Source: Methyloligella solikamskensis
Lineage (GTDB): Bacteria; Pseudomonadota; Alphaproteobacteria; Rhizobiales; Methyloligellaceae
Length of the DNA stretch: 64,000 nucleotides
Reading direction: 5' to 3'
Assembly: GCF_042676065.1 (NCBI RefSeq)
Contig: NZ_JBHTJO010000002.1
Location: forward strand, 124,001 to 188,000
In this document: positions 42,551 to 50,539 of the stretch, piece after piece
Layout of the letters: each line of letters opens with the position of its first letter
Position numbering within the stretch: the stretch's first letter is position 1
The notes under the pieces: model-generated
The model's input: only the letters and a program-made list of their open reading frames with translations
Databases searched by the model: none
What the model was told of the DNA's origin: nothing
Made by a program: the position numbers and the translations under genes

Positions 42551-43069
42551 ATGCCCGAAATCGCCACCCATAATGACTTCGTGATCTCCCGTGTCTTCGA
42601 CGTTCCGCGGGATTTGCTTTGGACCTGCTTCACTGACCCGGAGCGCATGCGGCAGTGGTGGGGTCCGAAAGGCTTCAAGGTCCGCATCTCCGACATGGAT
42701 CTCCGCGAGGGCGGCAGCTACCACTACTGTCTCGAGGCGCCGGATGGTGCGGCCATGTGGGGCCTGTTCCAGTTCCGCCAGATCGTGCCTGGCGAGCGCC
42801 TCGTCTTCGTCAGCTCCTTCTCTGATGCCGAGCGTCAGATCACCCGACACCCGCTGCAAGAGGTCTGGCCTCTTACGCTGCTCTCCACGTTCAGCTTTGC
42901 CGATGCGCCGGGCGGCAAGTCCGAGTTCACGGTCCGCTGGCGCCCCTGGGATGCGACCGAGGCGGAGCAGAGGGCCTTCAAAGAAAACCACGACAGCATG
43001 GTGCAGGGGTGGAGCGGAACGATGGATCAGCTCGCGGCCTATGTCGAAAACACCAGTGATGAGGTCTGA
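42551..43069 (+). CDS. SRPBCC (AHSA1/START-like) domain protein
   Basis: 172 residues. VISRVFDVPRDLLWTCFTDP, then MRQWWGPKGFKVRISDMDLR and the C-terminal DSMVQGWSGTMDQLAAYVE are typical of the activator-of-Hsp90-like subgroup of START/SRPBCC ligand-binding proteins. ATTGGAGGG upstream of the ATG. Third gene of the operon, 3 bp before the next start. Confidence 0.9.
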   Translation: MPEIATHNDFVISRVFDVPRDLLWTCFTDPERMRQWWGPKGFKVRISDMDLREGGSYHYCLEAPDGAAMWGLFQFRQIVPGERLVFVSSFSDAERQITRHPLQEVWPLTLLSTFSFADAPGGKSEFTVRWRPWDATEAEQRAFKENHDSMVQGWSGTMDQLAAYVENTSDEV

Positions 43070-43072
43070 TCG

Positions 43073-43570
43073 ATGCAGCTCAAGCACCCCCTGACGCCCT
43101 GCCTGTGGTTCGATACCAAGGCCAAGGAGGCAGCGGAGTTCTACTGCTCCGTGTTTCCAAATTCGAAGATCACGCAAGTGACCCATTTCCCGGACGCCGG
43201 GCAGGAGATCCACGGTAAGCCCGCCGGCTCCGTTCTTACGGTCTCTTTCGAGCTCGATGGCCAGCACTTCATGACCCTGAACGGTGGCCCCAATTTCAGC
43301 TTCGATGAGGCGGTCTCTTTCATGGTCCTGTGCGAGACCCAAGCCGAGATCGATCACTACTGGGACGCGCTCCGCGCCGACGGCGGCGAGGAGGGCCCTT
43401 GCGGCTGGTTGAAGGATAAGTTCGGCCTCTCCTGGCAGATCGCTCCGGCCCAGTTCGGCGAAATGCTGAGTACAGAGCCCGGCGCCAGCGCCCGCGTGAT
43501 GACTGCCATGATGAAGATGAGCAAGATCGACTTGCCCACCCTGCAGAACGCCTACCGGAACGCAGCTTGA
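43073..43570 (+). CDS. PhnB-type VOC family protein (second copy)
   Basis: 165 residues. LTPCLWFDTKAKEAAEFYCS at the N-terminus, FELDGQHFMTLNGGPNFSF in the middle, LKDKFGLSWQIAPAQFGEML at the C-terminus; the PhnB-like subgroup once labelled 3-demethylubiquinone methyltransferase domain. Four-base spacing from the SRPBCC gene. VOC and AHSA1 genes are often paired in bacteria; the biochemical link is not known. Confidence 0.9.
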   Translation: MQLKHPLTPCLWFDTKAKEAAEFYCSVFPNSKITQVTHFPDAGQEIHGKPAGSVLTVSFELDGQHFMTLNGGPNFSFDEAVSFMVLCETQAEIDHYWDALRADGGEEGPCGWLKDKFGLSWQIAPAQFGEMLSTEPGASARVMTAMMKMSKIDLPTLQNAYRNAA

Positions 43571-43609
43571 AATGGTCTGCGCGAATTCCAAGAAGGGAAG
43601 GGGACTCCC

Positions 43610-44155
43610 ATGTTCGTGAAAATTCTAATCGGTGCGCTGATCGTCCTGGCCGTGGGGATCACGGCGGTGCTCGCCTATGCCGCGACCAAACCCGACAGCT
43701 TCCGCTATGAGCGTTCGACCGTCATTGCCGCGGAGCCGGAAGCGATCTTCCCCTATCTCAACGACTTCAAGCTGGGGCAGAAATGGTCGCCCTTCGAGGA
43801 TCTCGACCCGGACATGGAGCGCGACATCAGCGAGCAGACGTCCGGCGAGGGCGCGACATATGTCTGGAACGGCGACAGCAATGTCGGTGAGGGCAAGCTC
43901 GCCATCGTCGACTCCGTACCCAATGAGCGGGTGACGCTGGATCTCGACTTCGTCAGGCCCATGGCGGGCCACAGCACGGTGGACTACATCCTTCAGCCCG
44001 CCGACGGCGGCACGAAGATGACCTGGGCCATGTACGGACCGCAGCCCTATCTGGCCAAGCTCATGAGCGTCTTCATCGATTGCGAGAAGATGGTCACCGA
44101 GAACTTCGAGCAGGGCTTCGTCAATCTGAAGCGCGAAGTCGAAGACAAAGTCTAG
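43610..44155 (+). CDS. Membrane-anchored SRPBCC/polyketide-cyclase-like protein
   Basis: 181 residues. One N-terminal helix (about 3-25) anchors a START-like domain: FRYERSTVIAAEPEAIFPYL, DFKLGQKWSPFEDLDPDM, GGTKMTWAMYGPQPYLAKLM. GAAGGG and GGGGACTCCC precede the ATG. Last gene of the run; its stop overlaps the convergent SulP gene by 4 bp. Confidence 0.88.
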   Translation: MFVKILIGALIVLAVGITAVLAYAATKPDSFRYERSTVIAAEPEAIFPYLNDFKLGQKWSPFEDLDPDMERDISEQTSGEGATYVWNGDSNVGEGKLAIVDSVPNERVTLDLDFVRPMAGHSTVDYILQPADGGTKMTWAMYGPQPYLAKLMSVFIDCEKMVTENFEQGFVNLKREVEDKV

Positions 44156-45882
44156 TCGGCGCTGTCGGTCTGTGTGGCCTCCTTGCCCAGCGCCTTCCGG
44201 GCATCCCGTAGTGCCGTTTTGAGATCCTGCCTGTAGTGCACCGCTGGCGGCGCCAGCTCGTGGCTGTGCAGCAGCTTGCGGATCGGCGATGTCGCGCCGG
44301 CGATGAAGATCGGCGCCCCCCGCTGCAATCCCGATTTCAGAAACCCTGCGATGGTCGTGGCGGCCGTCGAATCGAGAAATGGCACGGCCGAGACGTCGAT
44401 CACATAGGCTTTCGGCTGGGCCGCCACCCGGTCCAGCGCATTGGCTACGCTAGCCGCGGCTCCAAAGAAGAACGCACCGGATATACGGCACACGGCGATC
44501 TCCCGCCCGCCGGCTTCCGACGGGTCGTAAACCGTCCGCTCTTCGCCGGGCGCGCTGTCCGCCTGGTCCTCCTCCATCAGACCCGTGCCGGCCTCGACTT
44601 CGACCGATTGGGACATGCGGTGCAGGAAGAGCAGGGCGCTGATCGCGAAGCCGACCAGGATGCCCGTTGTAAGATCAACGAAGACCGTCAGCAGGAACGT
44701 GGCCAGCAGCACCACAGCATCACCGCGGCTAGCTCTCAGGAGGGTCGCGAAGGCGTGCCGCTCGGCCATGTTCCAGGCGACGGTCGCGAGCACGCCGGCA
44801 AGCGCGGCAAGGGGGATGTAGGCGGCGAGCGGCGCGGCCACCAGAAGGAACAGCAGCAGGAAAGCCGAATGCAGCATGCCGGCGATGGGGCCACGCGCGC
44901 CGGAGCGGATATTGGTCGCCGTCCGCGCGATGGTGCCGGTGACGCAGAACCCCCCGAAGATGGGCGCTGCGATATTGGCGATGCCTTGGGCCACCAGCTC
45001 GCAATTGGAGCGGTGCCGCCGTCCCGTCATGCTGTCGGCCACGACCGCCGAGAGCAGGCTCTCGATGGAGCCCAGCAACGCGAAGGATGCGGCCGCCGGG
45101 AGCACGGCGACGAATTTCACCCAGGTGATCTCGGGCAGGGAGGGGCTCGGCAGCGTCGAGGGGATGCCGCCGAACCGCGTGCCGATCGTCTCCACCGGCA
45201 GGCCGAGCGCCCAGGCGACAATCGACGCCAGCACCACGGCCATCAGCATGGAGGGCCAGCGCGGCAAGGCGCGTCGCATGACGACGATCACGACGATGCT
45301 GCCGAAACCCAGCGCCACCGCGGCAGGCGCGATGCTGGGCAGCGCTTCTGCGAGGGCGACGATTTTCGGCAGGAGCGGGGAGGGCTCCCCGCCGGGCAGG
45401 CTCAGGCCCAAGAGATCCTTCACCTGGCTTGCGAAGATGATTAGGGCGATGGCCGCCGTGAAGCCGACCGTCACCGGATAGGGGATGAACTTGATGAAGG
45501 TGCCGAGCCGGAAGAGTCCGGCGAACAGCAGAAAGACGCCGGAGATCATGGTCGCCAGCAGCAGCCCTTCGACGCCATGGGTCGCGACGGTGGTCGCCAC
45601 CACGACGATGAAGGCGCCGGCGGGCCCGCCGATCTGAAACCGGCTGCCGCCGAGCGCCGAGACAAGAAAGCCACCGATGATCGCCGTGTAGAGCCCCCGG
45701 TCCGGCGTCACGCCCGATGCGATCGCAATGGCCATGGAAAGGGGCAGCGCGACGATGGCGACCGTCAGCCCGGCCAGAGCGTCGGACCGCAGATCGGCGA
45801 GGCCGTAGCCTTCCTTCAGGACGGTTATCAGCTTGGGTGTGAAGAGCGCCGTGAAGCTCGGCCGCTCAGGCATTGCCCCCAT
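44152..45882 (-). CDS. SulP-family anion transporter with STAS domain
   Basis: 576 residues. About 12-14 transmembrane helices, starting with the SulP signature region ALAGLTVAIVALPLSMAIAI, then GLYTAIIGGFLVSALGGSRF and NIAAPIFGGFCVTGTIARTA; the C-terminal STAS domain contains VIDVSAVPFLDSTAATTIAG. Family members carry sulfate, bicarbonate, C4-dicarboxylates or other anions; the substrate here is not determined. A second ATG at 45873 is equally possible. Confidence 0.92.
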   Translation of the reverse strand: MGAMPERPSFTALFTPKLITVLKEGYGLADLRSDALAGLTVAIVALPLSMAIAIASGVTPDRGLYTAIIGGFLVSALGGSRFQIGGPAGAFIVVVATTVATHGVEGLLLATMISGVFLLFAGLFRLGTFIKFIPYPVTVGFTAAIALIIFASQVKDLLGLSLPGGEPSPLLPKIVALAEALPSIAPAAVALGFGSIVVIVVMRRALPRWPSMLMAVVLASIVAWALGLPVETIGTRFGGIPSTLPSPSLPEITWVKFVAVLPAAASFALLGSIESLLSAVVADSMTGRRHRSNCELVAQGIANIAAPIFGGFCVTGTIARTATNIRSGARGPIAGMLHSAFLLLFLLVAAPLAAYIPLAALAGVLATVAWNMAERHAFATLLRASRGDAVVLLATFLLTVFVDLTTGILVGFAISALLFLHRMSQSVEVEAGTGLMEEDQADSAPGEERTVYDPSEAGGREIAVCRISGAFFFGAAASVANALDRVAAQPKAYVIDVSAVPFLDSTAATTIAGFLKSGLQRGAPIFIAGATSPIRKLLHSHELAPPAVHYRQDLKTALRDARKALGKEATQTDSAD

Positions 45883-45909
45883 AATTCGAAATGGCCTCCG
45901 TGGCCTTCG

Positions 45910-46179
45910 CTAGTCGTCGTTTCGCGACGCCGGGCTCGTCTTGAGACGCACGCCGCGGCCCCCGCCGCTGCTCACCGCATTCTCGGCGATCAGCTCGACA
46001 CCGGCCCGGTCGAGCGCCTCGACCACCTTGGTCAGGCTGCCCACGACACCGCGCACGGTGCCGTCGCTCGCCTCCATCCGCTGGATGGTCGGCAAAGAGA
46101 CACCCGCAAGGGCCGCGAGCTCCCGCTGATCCAGTCGGAGTAGGGCGCGGGCGGCACGCATCTGTGCGGCGGTGATCAT
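45910..46179 (-). CDS. Small Xre-family transcriptional regulator
   Basis: 89 residues. An N-terminal helix-turn-helix, ARALLRLDQRELAALAGVSL followed by PTIQRME, then a short tail including VEALDRAGVELIAENAVSSG, which recurs in this single-domain regulator group. It lies 27 bp ahead of the SulP gene on the same strand and may regulate it (inference). Confidence 0.87.
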   Translation of the reverse strand: MITAAQMRAARALLRLDQRELAALAGVSLPTIQRMEASDGTVRGVVGSLTKVVEALDRAGVELIAENAVSSGGGRGVRLKTSPASRNDD

Positions 46180-46315
46180 GCGGGGATGATATCGAATGTC
46201 TCTGAGATCAGGAATGCGACATGATGAATGATGTTTTATGCATCAGCTCTTGCCGCTTGGCCGTCAGGCGAATGTGCAGCTGGCGGAGTTCAGATGAATT
46301 TGTCAAAATCCGCTC

Positions 46316-46726
46316 ATGGGAGGACTGCGCCATCATAGCCACCGGCTGATCGTCCACGCGATGATCGTGACCCTGGTGTTCTACGCCGTGCTCGTGGCGT
46401 GGCAGGTGCCGGCCATGGCGCTGGCCCGGGCGCTCGCGCCTGAGCTGACCGCCCAGACCACGATCCTCTGCACCAGAAACGGCCCGCGCGTCGTCGCCCT
46501 CGATGCCGAGGGCAACCCGGTCGAGAATTCTCACATTCCCGATCACGCGAAGGCCTGCCCCATCTGTCAGGGCGTTGCCGGCGCGGTGACGCCCCTGGCG
46601 CCCCAGCCGCCCGAAATCGGCATTTCGGCCGTTTGGGCGTCTGTCGAATTTGCGCCCGAGCACGACCGGGGCGAGGGCCGCTCCGTCCTCATCCGGCGCG
46701 GCCACGACCCTCCGCTTTCTTCCTAG
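46316..46726 (+). CDS. Membrane/secreted protein with CxxC, DUF2946-like
   Basis: 136 residues. One N-terminal helix (about 15-36), then a periplasmic stretch with CTRNGPRVVALD and a CPICQG motif. The spacing resembles DUF2946, small proteins often found beside copper genes. It is 94 bp upstream of an outer-membrane protein gene and 1.2 kb before a PCu(A)C copper chaperone in the same direction, which supports a copper role (inference). Confidence 0.6.
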   Translation: MGGLRHHSHRLIVHAMIVTLVFYAVLVAWQVPAMALARALAPELTAQTTILCTRNGPRVVALDAEGNPVENSHIPDHAKACPICQGVAGAVTPLAPQPPEIGISAVWASVEFAPEHDRGEGRSVLIRRGHDPPLSS

Positions 46727-46819
46727 CCTCACGACAATTGACGGGCCGACCTCGCCTTCGCCGCATCCCGGCGCGGCGCCTGACGGCCTATCCGACACTG
46801 TCTGAATAGGATTGGAAGA

Positions 46820-47977
46820 ATGCAGACGAACTATGCCTTGGCGCGCCCGCGCCAAACACTGCTTGCCGTTGCGGCCTTGCTCGCCGGCGCAAGCCTCACC
46901 TTCGATAGCGCAAAGGCCCATGACGATGGGCTTCCCGTGACCAGCGGCCTGAGCGTCAGCAGCGATGGGCTGAAACCGCTGCGGGCCGACGGCCATGCTC
47001 CTATCGGCGTCATGGGCGATCACATGCACAATGCCGGCGAGTGGATGCTCTCCTATCGCTTCATGAACATGAGCATGGACGGCAACCGCATCGGCGACGA
47101 TGAGGTCACCCCTCAGGAGATCGCCACCACGGTGCCGAACCGCTTCTTCGGCGCGCCCATGCAACCGCCGACCTTGCGGGTCGTGCCGACCGAGATGGAC
47201 ATGGAAATGCACATGTTCGGCTTCATGTATGCGCCGTCGGACAACCTCACCCTCATGGCCATGGTCAACTATGCCGAGAAGGAGATGTCGAGCATCACCT
47301 TCGCCGGCCCCATGGGCACCACCGAGCTCGGCCGGTTCTCCACGCGGAGCGACGGCCTGGCCGACACCAAGCTGAGCGCCCTCTACCGGCTCTACGACGA
47401 TGAGACCAACCACCTTCATCTCAACCTGGGGATCAGCCTCCCCACGGGCGATATCGACGAGACCGGCCGGGTGCTGACGCCCATGGGCATGCGTCCGGTC
47501 CTGCGGCTGCCCTACGCCATGCAGCTCGGCACCGGCACTTACGATCTCCTGCCAGGCCTGACCTATACGGGCCGTTCCGGGGACTTCACCTGGGGCGCCC
47601 AGTACCGCGCGGAGATCCGTCTGGAGGACGAGAACGACGAGGGCTACGCCTGGGGCGACCGGCACATGGTGACGGGCTGGGCCGCCTATGAATGGGCGCC
47701 CTGGATCAGCACGTCCTTCCGCGCCGAAGCGAGCACCCAAGACGCCATCGATGGCATCGACCCCAACATCATGGCCCCGGTCCAGACTGCCAACCCCGCC
47801 TTCTACGGCGGCCAGAAGGTCGACTTGTTCTTAGGGGTCAACACCATCGGCCAGTCCGGGATCTGGCGCGGTCAGCGTCTCGCCTTCGAGTTCGGCGTGC
47901 CCGTTTACCAGGATCTCAACGGTCCCCAGATGCAAGAGGACTATCAATTCACTGTCGGTTGGCAGAAGGCATTTTAG
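46820..47977 (+). CDS. Outer-membrane transporter-like protein, Met/His-rich, copper-locus type
   Basis: 385 residues. Signal peptide about 1-33 (ending AKA), then repeated beta-strands and a final aromatic (WQKAF), as for an outer-membrane barrel. The N-terminal region is rich in Met and His (GVMGDHMHNAGEWMLSYRFM, EMDMEMHMFGFMYAP), suggesting soft-metal contact. Proteins of this type recur next to copper homeostasis genes as putative transporters. AGGATTGGAAG precedes the start. Substrate inferred, not shown. Confidence 0.7.
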   Translation: MQTNYALARPRQTLLAVAALLAGASLTFDSAKAHDDGLPVTSGLSVSSDGLKPLRADGHAPIGVMGDHMHNAGEWMLSYRFMNMSMDGNRIGDDEVTPQEIATTVPNRFFGAPMQPPTLRVVPTEMDMEMHMFGFMYAPSDNLTLMAMVNYAEKEMSSITFAGPMGTTELGRFSTRSDGLADTKLSALYRLYDDETNHLHLNLGISLPTGDIDETGRVLTPMGMRPVLRLPYAMQLGTGTYDLLPGLTYTGRSGDFTWGAQYRAEIRLEDENDEGYAWGDRHMVTGWAAYEWAPWISTSFRAEASTQDAIDGIDPNIMAPVQTANPAFYGGQKVDLFLGVNTIGQSGIWRGQRLAFEFGVPVYQDLNGPQMQEDYQFTVGWQKAF

Positions 47978-47988
47978 GAGAAGATATA

Positions 47989-48528
47989 ATGCGTAGCATT
48001 CTGAAAGGCGCGCTGGTCGCGCTCACCCTCGTTGCCGCGTCTGCGGTGGCTCAGGCGCACGACCACAAGGCCGGCGAGATCAAGATCGTGCAGCCCTGGT
48101 CCCGTGCGACCCCCGGCGGCGCGGAGGTCGGTGCCGGCTATCTCACCATTGAGAACACCGGCAAGGAGGCCGACCGGCTGACCGGCGGTTCGACCCCCAT
48201 CGCCGAGATGCTCGAGGTCCATTCCATGACCATGGAAGGCAACATGATGAAGATGCGGAAGCTCGACGGTCTGGATATCCCGGCCGGCGGCTCCGTCGCC
48301 CTGAAGCCCGGGGGCAACCACATCATGCTCATGGGGCTTAAGCAGCCCATCGAGGAGGGCAAGCCCTTCACCGCGACCCTGACCTTCGAGAAGGCAGGCG
48401 ATGTCGAGGTGGAGTTTACGGTGGAGCCCATCGGCGCCAAGGCGCCCTCGTCCGGCCAGGACCATGGCGACCACGGCGAGATGCCCGACGGTCCCATGGA
48501 AGATATGGACCCTCACGCTCACCACTAG
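47989..48528 (+). CDS. Periplasmic copper chaperone PCu(A)C
   Basis: 179 residues. Signal peptide about 1-23 (ending AQA), then a PCu(A)C domain (former DUF461). The copper-binding set is present: HSMTM, the intervening MMKM and the later NHIMLMGL, with ligands His, Met, His, Met. A His/Asp/Met-rich tail (DHGDHGEMPDGPMEDMDPHA) could hold a second site. AGGAG at 47976-47980 fixes the ATG at 47989; the frame is open upstream to 47692, but that overlaps the outer-membrane gene. Supplies Cu to cytochrome oxidase in known cases. Confidence 0.88.
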   Translation: MRSILKGALVALTLVAASAVAQAHDHKAGEIKIVQPWSRATPGGAEVGAGYLTIENTGKEADRLTGGSTPIAEMLEVHSMTMEGNMMKMRKLDGLDIPAGGSVALKPGGNHIMLMGLKQPIEEGKPFTATLTFEKAGDVEVEFTVEPIGAKAPSSGQDHGDHGEMPDGPMEDMDPHAHH

Positions 48529-48617
48529 CTCCTTGCGGTCCTTCTCTTTCGCATCTGGAAGGGGAGGACCGCACGCTCTCGATGGCTTCCGTTATTCGCG
48601 ATCCGGCGAGCCGAAGC

Positions 48618-48640
48618 TTTCCGTGTACGGAGTTTTTTTG
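48618..48640 (+). terminator. Weak candidate terminator
   Basis: CTTTCCGTGTACGGAGTTTTTTTG: a short TTCCG/CGGAG stem with a TGTA loop followed by seven T. Stem length is marginal, so confidence is low, but the position after the PCu(A)C gene is fitting. Confidence 0.35.
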
Positions 48641-48726
48641 TCAGGACCATCGTGAGGCCACGATCATTCTCCACGATGGGCTCAGTTGAACAATCGCCCT
48701 TCCAAGGAGCCGGACCGACCTAAACG

Positions 48727-50436
48727 ATGCAGCACGCGACACCGTTGATCACGACCATCGCAATCGGGCTGACCCTCGCCCTGGCATTCGGCGTAGTCGC
48801 GCATCGCATCAAGCTTTCCCCGCTCGTCGGCTACCTTCTCGCCGGCATCATCATCGGTCCCTTCACCCCCGGTTACGTCGCCGATCAGGACCTCGCCGCT
48901 CAGCTTGCCGAGATCGGCGTGGTGCTGCTGATGTTCGGTGTCGGCCTGCACTTTTCGCTGCAGGACCTGCTCTCGGTCCGCAAGATCGCCATCCCCGGCG
49001 CCATCGTACAGATCCTCTGTGCCACGCTGCTCGGAATGGCGCTGGCCCATTGGCTCGGATGGTCCGCCGGAGCCGGTCTCGTCTTCGGCCTCGCCCTGTC
49101 CGTGGCGAGCACGGTGGTGCTTCTGCGGGCGATGCAGGAGCGCCACCTCATTGAGACAGAGCGCGGCCGGATCGCGGTGGGATGGCTGATCGTCGAGGAC
49201 ATCGCCATGGTCCTCGCTCTGGTTCTTCTTCCTGCCACGGCCGGATTGATGAACGGGTCGGGCTCCGATCCCTATTGGGGAATTCTGGCGGAGAATCTCC
49301 TCCTCGCCCTCGGCAAGATCGTCGCCTTCATCGTCACCATGCTCGTGGTGGGCCGGCGGGTCATCCCATGGATGCTCCACTACATGGCCCACACGGGCAG
49401 TCGCGAGCTGTTCAGACTCGCGGTTTTGGTCATCGCGCTCGGCACGGCCTTCGGTGCGGCGGAGCTGTTCGATGTCTCCCTAGCCCTGGGCGCCTTCTTC
49501 GCTGGCGTCATCCTGAGCGAGTCGACCCTGAGTCAGCATGCCGCGAAGGAAACGCTTCCCCTTCGCGACGCCTTCGCCGTGCTGTTCTTCGTCTCCGCGG
49601 GCATGCTGTTCGATCCGTCCATCGTGATGCGCGATCCGATCCCCATCCTCGGGACGCTGTTCATCATCCTGTTCGGCAAATCGATCGCGGCATTCCTCAT
49701 CGTCCGCATCTTCGGCTACGGCAATGCCACCGCACTGACCGTTGCTGCCTCGCTTGCCCAGATCGGGGAGTTCTCCTTTATCCTGGCTGCGCTCGGCACG
49801 GACCTCGAGCTGCTTCCCGTTGAGGGTCGCGATCTCATCATCGCCGGCGCCATTCTTTCGATCCTCTTCAACCCGCTTCTCTTCGCAGTCGTCGACAGGA
49901 TGCTCCGGTCGGATATTGAGCCGGAGGCGCCCGCCGAGCCGGCGGAAACACCGACCCGGCGCGCTCTGCCGCCCACCGACCTTGAGGATCACATCGTCCT
50001 GGTCGGCCACGGCGACTTCGGCCTCGTGCTCCGGAATCTGTTCAGGGAAGAGAACGTGCCGATCCTCGTCATCGACAGCGACGAAGATGCGATCGAGGCG
50101 CTGAGAGCTGAGGGGATCGAGGCGATTCCTGGAAACGCTGCCGATCCGGATCTCGTGGCTGCAGCCGGTCTTGAAAGGGCCCGCTGTCTCGTTGTTGCGA
50201 TCCCGGATGGCTTCGAGGCGGGCCAGGTCGTGGAACAGGGTCGCGCCATGGACGCCGAGCTCCCCATCGTCGCGCGTGCCCGATCGGAAGAGGCTGCGGA
50301 GCATTTGGCCGCGCTCGGTGCCGACACGGTGGTGCTCGATCGGGACGAGGTTGCGAGCGCGATCGTCAGCCACGCCCTGAAAAAGACGCGTCCCGCCGCG
50401 CCCTCGGCAAAGACAACGAAATCATCTTATGCTTGA
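48727..50436 (+). CDS. ybaL: CPA2 cation/proton antiporter with RCK/TrkA-N domain (YbaL-like), copy 1
   Basis: 569 residues. About 12-13 helices with SPLVGYLLAGIIIGPFTPGY, GVVLLMFGVGLHFSLQDLLS and ALGAFFAGVILSESTLSQHA, followed by a cytoplasmic RCK domain: HIVLVGHGDFGLVLRNLF (Rossmann fold) and AIPGNAADPDLVAAAGL. The order closely follows E. coli YbaL of the KefB/KefC class (from memory), probably driving K+/H+ or Na+/H+ exchange. Tandem with a close paralogue. Confidence 0.9.
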   Translation: MQHATPLITTIAIGLTLALAFGVVAHRIKLSPLVGYLLAGIIIGPFTPGYVADQDLAAQLAEIGVVLLMFGVGLHFSLQDLLSVRKIAIPGAIVQILCATLLGMALAHWLGWSAGAGLVFGLALSVASTVVLLRAMQERHLIETERGRIAVGWLIVEDIAMVLALVLLPATAGLMNGSGSDPYWGILAENLLLALGKIVAFIVTMLVVGRRVIPWMLHYMAHTGSRELFRLAVLVIALGTAFGAAELFDVSLALGAFFAGVILSESTLSQHAAKETLPLRDAFAVLFFVSAGMLFDPSIVMRDPIPILGTLFIILFGKSIAAFLIVRIFGYGNATALTVAASLAQIGEFSFILAALGTDLELLPVEGRDLIIAGAILSILFNPLLFAVVDRMLRSDIEPEAPAEPAETPTRRALPPTDLEDHIVLVGHGDFGLVLRNLFREENVPILVIDSDEDAIEALRAEGIEAIPGNAADPDLVAAAGLERARCLVVAIPDGFEAGQVVEQGRAMDAELPIVARARSEEAAEHLAALGADTVVLDRDEVASAIVSHALKKTRPAAPSAKTTKSSYA

Positions 50437-50539
50437 GTGGGGATGGAGGAGGAATGAGGGGCGCGGGCTAGCTTCGCGCTCGATGTGAAGCACGTTTGGG
50501 AGTTGCGCTTCCCAGCGCGGCCGGGACAGAGACACCTAT

